This document shows, piece after piece, positions 7,904 to 12,360 of a DNA stretch of 12,360 nt; positions within the stretch are counted from its first letter, which is position 1, and each line of letters starts with the position of its first letter. The notes below the pieces were generated by a model. The model saw only the letters and a program-made list of their open reading frames with translations. It was not told the DNA's origin and did no database searches. The position numbers and the translations under genes are program-made. The DNA is from Paramuribaculum sp. (lineage in GTDB: Bacteria > Bacteroidota > Bacteroidia > Bacteroidales > Muribaculaceae), in assembly GCA_029062075.1 (NCBI GenBank), contig JAIDQW010000464.1, positions 1 through 12,360 of the forward strand. The letters run 5' to 3'.

Positions 7904-7911
7904 TAAATTTG
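7904..7911 (+). promoter_or_regulatory. Candidate -7 element for the HU-SPOR gene and downstream run
   Basis: TAAATTTG at 7904-7911 matches TAnnTTTG exactly and is followed by CAG, as is the -7 box of mutL. No clean TTG lies 19-21 bases upstream; TGTG at 7881-7884 is the nearest, so the -33 half is weak. The GTG start (7917) begins six bases after the box, so transcription would start at or next to the start codon. I see no terminator between the mutL stop and this element, so read-through from mutL is also possible. Confidence 0.6.
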
Positions 7912-7916
7912 CAGTT

Positions 7917-8810
7917 GTGTTAGACATAATTCCACATATTCAATATCTCGTTTCACGCAAGGATTGTGTGGTGCTTCCCGGCTGGGGCGCATTCATTGCA
8001 AACCATGTAAATGCCTTTGTAGCTGACGGTATAATGTATCCGCCAGCACGCTCTTTAGCATTTAATCCCGACATCAACCACGATGACGGACTTATTGTGG
8101 CAAGTGTAGTGCGCCGGCACGGCATCCGGTTCTCAGCGGCTAAAGCTTCCGTCGCCTCTGCTGTGGAACAGCTCAGAAACCTATATAATATTGCCGGATA
8201 TGTCACCATTCCCCGTATAGGCACCCTTCGCCGCGATGAAAACGGCAAAACTATCTTCTCTCCGGTAAATGATTCTGTTGCTTCCGCCTCATTCATGTCG
8301 CTGCCATCGTTTGCCGTGACTGAGCTTAAACCTCAGTCTGTTAAAGTTGGTGAAAAGATTACAGCTTTCAGCGGTATCAGAACTTTTGGAAAGATTGCTG
8401 CATCTGTGGCTATACTTATAGGACTCTCTATCACACTATCCACACCGGTGATTGTTGACCGAAGCCGCAATCAGTTTGCATCTATGCCTGCGCCGGCTAT
8501 CACGCCTGCAAAATCAATTACTCTTCATGCTCCCGCTGAACCACAAGTGCTATACATTGCAAAGCCTGATGCTGAAACAGCCACAGAACCTGCTGCCTCG
8601 TTCTATTTGATAGTAAGCTCGCACAATTCAGCTGCCGAGGCTAACAGATTCATAGCCGCACATCCTGGAGAAAATCTCACTGTGTTTGAAAGCGACAACC
8701 GCTTCCGCATCGTTGCCGCTACCGCACCCTCATTTAATAGAGCACAGCAGATTAAGGCTGATTCGCAATTTGCAGCACGCTATCCCGATGCCTGGATTCT
8801 AAAAAAATAA
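7917..8810 (+). CDS. HU-CCDC81 and SPOR domain membrane protein
   Basis: This 297-residue protein joins a cytoplasmic HU-like part to an envelope SPOR domain. Residues 1-60 (LPGWGAFIANHV) and about 65-135 (YVTIPRIGTLRRDENGK) look like the two tandem halves of the HU-CCDC81 module, an IHF/HU-fold derivative. One transmembrane segment lies at about 157-180, then a Pro/Ala-rich linker, and a C-terminal SPOR domain at about 226-297 (SFYLIVSSHNSAAEANRF) of the type that binds glycan strands stripped of stem peptides at division sites. The inferred topology is N-in, C-periplasmic. The start is GTG at 7917, the first in-frame start and directly after the -7 element. A nitroreductase gene follows 22 bases later. 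A role in linking the cytoplasm or cell division to peptidoglycan is plausible but not shown. Confidence 0.9.
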   Translation: MLDIIPHIQYLVSRKDCVVLPGWGAFIANHVNAFVADGIMYPPARSLAFNPDINHDDGLIVASVVRRHGIRFSAAKASVASAVEQLRNLYNIAGYVTIPRIGTLRRDENGKTIFSPVNDSVASASFMSLPSFAVTELKPQSVKVGEKITAFSGIRTFGKIAASVAILIGLSITLSTPVIVDRSRNQFASMPAPAITPAKSITLHAPAEPQVLYIAKPDAETATEPAASFYLIVSSHNSAAEANRFIAAHPGENLTVFESDNRFRIVAATAPSFNRAQQIKADSQFAARYPDAWILKK

Positions 8811-8832
8811 TTTCTAAATAAAAACCGCTCTT

Positions 8833-9372
8833 ATGAATGATTTCCACGAACTGCTCGTTAACCGACGCAGCATACGCCGCTACACATCCGAACCGCTGAC
8901 ACCGGAACAGGTTAAGCTGATTCTTGAAGCCGGATTGCTTGCTCCTACTTCAAAAAGCGGACGCCCGTGGCAGTTTATCGCTGTTGAGGACAAGGATATG
9001 CTTGAGCGGCTCGCAGGATGCAAACCCATTGCGGCTCAGCCCATTGCCGGATGCGCACTTGCAGTAGTCGTGGCGGTTGACCAAGCTAAGAGCGATCCCT
9101 GGATTGAAGATGCCTCTATCGCAGCGGCATATATGCAGCTGCAGGCTGCTGACCTTGGGCTCGGTTCCTGCTGGATTCAGATTCGCGGACGTTTTACCGC
9201 TGATGAAATTCCGAGCGACGAGTATGTGCAGAATCTTCTCGGTATTCCTGAAGAATATCCTGTGGTGTGCATTCTCACATTCGGGCACAAGGACGAAGAG
9301 CGCAAAAGCGTTGACACATCCAAACTCCTTTGGGAAAAGGTGCATATCGGCACTTGGAAGAATCAGGAATGA
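8833..9372 (+). CDS. Nitroreductase-family FMN oxidoreductase
   Basis: A compact (179-residue) member of the nitroreductase superfamily, whose members are usually dimeric, FMN-bound and use NAD(P)H to reduce nitro compounds, quinones or flavins. The FMN-binding start NRRSIRRYTSEP (10-21) is clear. It is followed by APTSKSGRPWQF (37-48), another flavin-contacting segment, by LGLGSCWIQI (108-117), and by GIPEEYPVVCILTFGHKDEE near the C-terminus, which is typical of the family. There is no signal peptide, so it is cytosolic. Its stop overlaps the start of the next gene by four bases (ATGA), implying translational coupling with the DUF2520 protein. The real substrate cannot be inferred; many family members act on native substrates unrelated to nitro groups. 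Confidence 0.93.
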   Translation: MNDFHELLVNRRSIRRYTSEPLTPEQVKLILEAGLLAPTSKSGRPWQFIAVEDKDMLERLAGCKPIAAQPIAGCALAVVVAVDQAKSDPWIEDASIAAAYMQLQAADLGLGSCWIQIRGRFTADEIPSDEYVQNLLGIPEEYPVVCILTFGHKDEERKSVDTSKLLWEKVHIGTWKNQE

Positions 9373-10157
9373 GTTCTCGCAAAGGTGTTGTGATTCTCGG
9401 TGCGGGTAATGTAGCCTCGGCGCTTGCTCCCGCGCTTGAAGCCGCGGGCTTCTCTATCCGTCAGGTTTTCAGCCGAAATATTGCTAATGCACAGGCACTT
9501 GCATCCTGCCTTGCCGATACCGAACCCGTTGACAACCCGGACTCTATAGTCAGCGATGCGGAGTTTTACATTATTTCCCTCACCGACACCGCGATAGCAG
9601 GTATTGCAGAAAGGCTAAAGAATACCGGAGGACTGTGGATGCACACATCAGGCGGTATTCCGGCGAGTGAGCTTGCACCCGCATCCGGCGATTACGGAGT
9701 GCTTTATCCATTACAGACATTCTCAAAAGGTCGCTCGGTTGATTTTGCCGATGTACCGCTTTTCATTGAGGCAAATACCCCTGAAAACCTACAGAGAATC
9801 AGGGAGATTGCTGAAAAAATAAGTAAAACTGTTTCTGAAGCAGATTCACACAAGCGTCTTAGGCTTCACGCGGCGGCGGTGTTCGCCTGCAATTTCGTCA
9901 ACTATCTCTGGAGCAATGCCGACTCTATTCTTTCTGCCGGAGGCGAATCATTAGATGTGCTTTATCCGCTTATAAAAGAGACAATTGCCAAGGCTATTGC
10001 CATTTCGCCTTACGCTCCGCAAACCGGCCCCGCACGCAGAGGTGACACCGCTGTTACCGAGCGTCATGTCACCGTTATGACCCCTCGCCAGGCTGAACTT
10101 TACAGGATGCTCGCTGAGGAAATTGCAGACACATACCTCAAAGACAGACCACTCTGA
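9369..10157 (+). CDS. Rossmann-fold and DUF2520 domain protein, probable NAD(P)-dependent oxidoreductase
   Basis: The protein starts with the dinucleotide-binding motif VVILGAGNVASALAPAL (7-23), followed by a Rossmann-like domain to about residue 120 and a helical DUF2520 domain. The latter carries the family signatures GVLYPLQTFSKGR (110-122), RLHAAAVFACNFVNYL (165-180) and TGPARRGDTAVTERH (219-233). The fold resembles ketopantoate and pyrroline-carboxylate reductases, but no substrate is established for the family. I chose ATG 9369 (262 residues) over an in-frame ATG at 9330: it overlaps the upstream stop as ATGA, has AGGA just before it, and puts the nucleotide-binding strand at the usual N-terminal position. 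The next gene overlaps its stop by one base. Confidence 0.9.
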   Translation: MSSRKGVVILGAGNVASALAPALEAAGFSIRQVFSRNIANAQALASCLADTEPVDNPDSIVSDAEFYIISLTDTAIAGIAERLKNTGGLWMHTSGGIPASELAPASGDYGVLYPLQTFSKGRSVDFADVPLFIEANTPENLQRIREIAEKISKTVSEADSHKRLRLHAAAVFACNFVNYLWSNADSILSAGGESLDVLYPLIKETIAKAIAISPYAPQTGPARRGDTAVTERHVTVMTPRQAELYRMLAEEIADTYLKDRPL

Positions 10158-11140
10158 TGGCATCGCTCCTGCTGTTTAATCCGGAAAACGACCTTGCGCT
10201 CGCTGCCGGAACTTCTAATTACACCCCGCCTGCTGCCGCTGTAAAAATCCGCGCTGCCGGAGCTCTCTTGCCTATGTGGTTTGCCAAACCGGGTGACTTT
10301 ATTCTCGCTCCACCGGAGCTTGCGGACAAAGCGCGTGAAATGAGAGAGCGCTATGGCATTCACGGAGAAATATTCACAACTGATAAGGCACCGGAGATAA
10401 CAAAATGCATTCCGTGGGGCTGGAGCGCATACGCCGCTCGGCTTTTTCGAGCTGCCGGAATAGCAGACTCAATCCTCCCAGATGATAAGTTACTTTACGA
10501 CATTCGCCAGCTCAGTCATCGGCGCACATCTATCTCTATTCTCAAAGCGCTCTCCTACCCTCTTCTGCCTATTGAAGCTTTCACTGTTGAGCAAGCCGTC
10601 AATGCCGTTGACTCATTTTCAGGCGAGGCGTATCTCAAATATCCCTGGTCCGGGAGCGGAAGAGGTGTATTTCCTGTCAGTGGTATCACAGACCAATTCA
10701 TCAGACTTGCCGAAGGTGCAATCCGCCGGCAGGGAAGCGTGATAATAGAGCCGCGCTACACATGTATCAAGGATTTCGCCATGCTGTTCTACTGCTCCGA
10801 TGCGAAGGCGCATTTCCACGGACTCTCATTCTTCAAAACCCAACCGGGCGGTGCTTACTCCGGAAATATTATCGCACCACAGAGTTATATCGCTGAAAAA
10901 ATTGGTTTGCCGCACAGTGAACTTGACTCGCTGAAACACTCGCTCGAAGAGGCTCTTACCAACTGTGTAGCTTCCGCTTACAACGGACCTGTCGGAATCG
11001 ACATGATGATTGCGGAGCGCAACGGCTTGCGCTTGACTGTGCCCTGCATAGAGATAAACCTCCGCTACACTATGGGATTCATTGCTCAGACTATCGCAGG
11101 CGTCACCCGACAGGCGGAACCCTCGCTGCTCCGGTTATAA
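10157..11140 (+). CDS. Uncharacterised ATP-grasp-like protein
   Basis: This 327-residue cytosolic protein resembles a Bacteroidota-restricted family beginning LLFNPENDLALA. Features pointing to an ATP-grasp fold are Lys161 in YLKYPWSGSGRGVFPV (159-174; nucleotide lysine plus glycine-rich loop), IIEPR (196-200), GPVGIDMMI (277-285) and CIEINLRYTMGF (297-308). The Glu299-x-Asn301 pair and Arg303 fit the metal- and phosphate-binding end of such enzymes. ATP-grasp enzymes usually join a carboxylate to an amine or thiol through an acyl phosphate; the substrate here is unknown. The ATG overlaps the preceding TGA (TGATG), so translation is probably coupled with the DUF2520 gene. It ends the four-gene run. 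The ATP-grasp assignment is motif-based and moderately sure; that it is a real gene is very likely. Confidence 0.8.
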   Translation: MASLLLFNPENDLALAAGTSNYTPPAAAVKIRAAGALLPMWFAKPGDFILAPPELADKAREMRERYGIHGEIFTTDKAPEITKCIPWGWSAYAARLFRAAGIADSILPDDKLLYDIRQLSHRRTSISILKALSYPLLPIEAFTVEQAVNAVDSFSGEAYLKYPWSGSGRGVFPVSGITDQFIRLAEGAIRRQGSVIIEPRYTCIKDFAMLFYCSDAKAHFHGLSFFKTQPGGAYSGNIIAPQSYIAEKIGLPHSELDSLKHSLEEALTNCVASAYNGPVGIDMMIAERNGLRLTVPCIEINLRYTMGFIAQTIAGVTRQAEPSLLRL

Positions 11141-11176
11141 TCACTCTGAAATACTGTTGTTTCAAAAAGATATTCT

Positions 11177-11184
11177 TACATTTG
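11177..11184 (+). promoter_or_regulatory. Candidate -7 element for the GH20 gene
   Basis: TACATTTG at 11177-11184 matches TAnnTTTG exactly. The nearest TTG (11157-11159) is 17 bases upstream, somewhat short, so the -33 half is uncertain. Transcription would start near 11188-11192, leaving a leader of under 20 bases before ATG 11208. The box sits inside an imperfect palindrome, ATTCTTACA (11172-11180) against GTAAAGAAT (11184-11192). Confidence 0.55.
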
Positions 11185-11207
11185 TAAAGAATAAAAAATT
11201 TCAATCC

Positions 11208-12360
11208 ATGATAAAAAGACTGCTTTGCCTTGTGGTGGCTGTTTACACTGTTCTTACAGCTCTATCCGCCGTGAAAAATCCTAAACCTTTCACCGCGCCG
11301 GAAATCAGCGGTTGGAAGGGTGAAACCGGGACTCTCTCACTTCCCAAAACTCCCGTAATTGTTTACACTGACAGCTCTCTGCAGCGCGTTGCGGACATAT
11401 TTGCCGGACAATACAAATCTCTGACAGGCAATGCTGCCGAAGTTGTTAGAGGTAAAGCCGGTCAGGGAGATATCGTGCTTACAATCAAGCCGGATAAAGG
11501 CACGGGCAGCGAAGGCTATAAACTCTCAATAGATAAGCGCGTGACTATAACCTCTCCGGCTTCAGAAGGGGTGAGATGGGGCACCCAGACCCTGCTTCAG
11601 ATGCTGCGCCTGTCACCGGAACTTCCCAAGGGTTTGGCTATTGATAAACCTAACTACAGTGTTCGCGGAATCATGGTTGACGCCGGAAGAAAATACATAC
11701 CTCTGGACTATCTGTACAAACTCGTTGACGATATGGCATATTACAAGATGAACCGTCTGCACGTGCACCTCAACGACAACGGATTCAACTACTATTTCGA
11801 TGACGACTGGGACAAAACCCAGGCAGCTTTTCGCATGGAGAGCGACATTTTCCCCGGGCTCACTGCTCGTGACGGGTCTTACGGCAAGGAGGAATACCGC
11901 TCTTTTCAGAAATATGCCGCTGACAGAGGGGTGGATATTGTCAGCGAGATAGATGTACCAGCCCACTGCCTCGCTCTCACCCGCTTTATGCCGGAAACAG
12001 CGAGTGCCGACGGCAAAAACGACCGCGACCATCTGGATCTTGACAGCCCGGCTACCTACGAGCTGCTTGATAAGCTCATCGCCGAATACCTTGCCGGGGA
12101 TAATCCGGTGTTTACAAGTCCGAGATTTCACATCGGCACGGATGAGTATCAGGGTGACAGTGCGACTATGGAAAAATTCCGCGCTTTCACCGACCGCTAC
12201 ATCAAGTATGTGAAATCCTTTGGTAAAGAACCTGTTATATGGGGTTCACTGACTCATGCCAAAGGTGAGACCCCTGTGGAGGTGGACGGAGTTGAAATGT
12301 ATCTGTGGAGCAACGACTATGCAAAGCCTGAGGATATGATTGCCCTCGGATATAACGTGG
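11208..12360 (+). CDS. Secreted GH20 beta-N-acetylhexosaminidase-family enzyme (3' end beyond window)
   Basis: GH20 enzymes remove terminal N-acetylhexosamine, or lacto-N-biose in some branches, from glycans by substrate-assisted catalysis. The visible 384 residues begin with a signal peptide (MIKRLLCLVVAVYTVLTALSA, cleavage near 21) and no lipobox Cys, so periplasmic or secreted. A small alpha/beta GH20b-type domain spans about 40-150. The barrel starts at VRGIMVDAGRKYIPLDYL (152-169), then HVHLND (185-190), EIDVPAHC and the catalytic HIGTDEY (308-314) with the Asp312-Glu313 pair (polarising Asp, acid/base Glu) intact. The sequence most resembles the dispersin B/lacto-N-biosidase-like branch, but a branch call is tentative. 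The frame is still open at the window edge. It has its own candidate promoter and follows the ATP-grasp gene by 67 bases. Its targets could be host mucin, milk or N-glycan sugars. Confidence 0.93.
   Translation, partial: MIKRLLCLVVAVYTVLTALSAVKNPKPFTAPEISGWKGETGTLSLPKTPVIVYTDSSLQRVADIFAGQYKSLTGNAAEVVRGKAGQGDIVLTIKPDKGTGSEGYKLSIDKRVTITSPASEGVRWGTQTLLQMLRLSPELPKGLAIDKPNYSVRGIMVDAGRKYIPLDYLYKLVDDMAYYKMNRLHVHLNDNGFNYYFDDDWDKTQAAFRMESDIFPGLTARDGSYGKEEYRSFQKYAADRGVDIVSEIDVPAHCLALTRFMPETASADGKNDRDHLDLDSPATYELLDKLIAEYLAGDNPVFTSPRFHIGTDEYQGDSATMEKFRAFTDRYIKYVKSFGKEPVIWGSLTHAKGETPVEVDGVEMYLWSNDYAKPEDMIALGYNV

Noticed and set aside
7834..7916. Terminator between mutL and the HU-SPOR gene
   Set aside because: I found no stable GC-rich hairpin with a following T-run in this 83-base gap.
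9330..9368. Upstream in-frame ATG for the DUF2520 protein
   Set aside because: It would add 13 residues before the nucleotide-binding strand and overlap the nitroreductase by 43 bases; ATG 9369 has the ATGA overlap and an adjacent AGGA.
11613..12131. 172-codon open frame on the minus strand opposite the GH20 gene
   Set aside because: The sense strand encodes conserved GH20 motifs across the same span; the antisense protein shows no family features.
1..12360. CRISPR array, tRNA or rRNA genes, insertion sequence, integrase or phage genes
   Set aside because: I saw no regularly spaced repeats, no tRNA-like cloverleaf sequence, and no transposase, integrase or phage structural protein in any frame read.

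Overview
The window reads as a chromosomal segment from a gut-type Bacteroidota bacterium, most likely order Bacteroidales and perhaps a Muribaculaceae-like lineage. The family guess is inference. The evidence is a SusC/SusD outer-membrane pair, a surface lipoprotein signal of the Bacteroidota kind, several promoters of the phylum's TTG-N(~20)-TAnnTTTG form, an almost complete absence of Shine-Dalgarno sequences, and an HU-CCDC81/SPOR fusion of a kind known from this phylum. All recognisable genes are on the + strand.

Layout. Positions 1-216 hold the 3' end of an unidentified gene that stops at an amber codon (43-45), followed in the same frame by an open, highly charged stretch to 216. Positions 217-428 are an AT-rich regulatory region with an 8-bp inverted repeat, tandem ACCATTTT repeats one helical turn apart and a candidate promoter. 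It feeds a two-gene operon: a SusC/RagA TonB-dependent transporter (429-3671) and its SusD/RagB surface lipoprotein (3685-5802), closed by a strong intrinsic terminator (5825-5864). A near-perfect Bacteroidota promoter then drives mutL (5941-7833), with almost no room for a 5' UTR. A second -7 element just ahead of a GTG start opens a four-gene run: an HU-CCDC81/SPOR membrane protein (7917-8810), a nitroreductase (8833-9372), a Rossmann/DUF2520 protein (9369-10157) and an ATP-grasp-like protein (10157-11140). The last three are tightly packed, with overlapping stop and start codons. A further promoter precedes a secreted GH20 family hexosaminidase (11208 onward) that runs off the window.

How the parts work together. 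SusC and SusD should form a lidded importer for an oligosaccharide or peptide at the outer membrane. The GH20 enzyme could supply or trim N-acetylhexosamine-containing glycans, but it is transcribed separately and lies 5.4 kb away, so a link is only inferred. The middle genes look like repair (mutL), envelope (HU/SPOR) and small-molecule redox or ligase functions.

Most notable points: a G9 tract just inside susC where a one-base slip either way gives an immediate stop (possible phase-variable expression); a MutL whose C-terminal endonuclease motifs are degenerate; two apparently leaderless genes; and the translationally coupled nitroreductase/DUF2520/ATP-grasp cassette, whose substrate I cannot name. 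I saw no CRISPR array, tRNA, rRNA, insertion sequence or phage gene.
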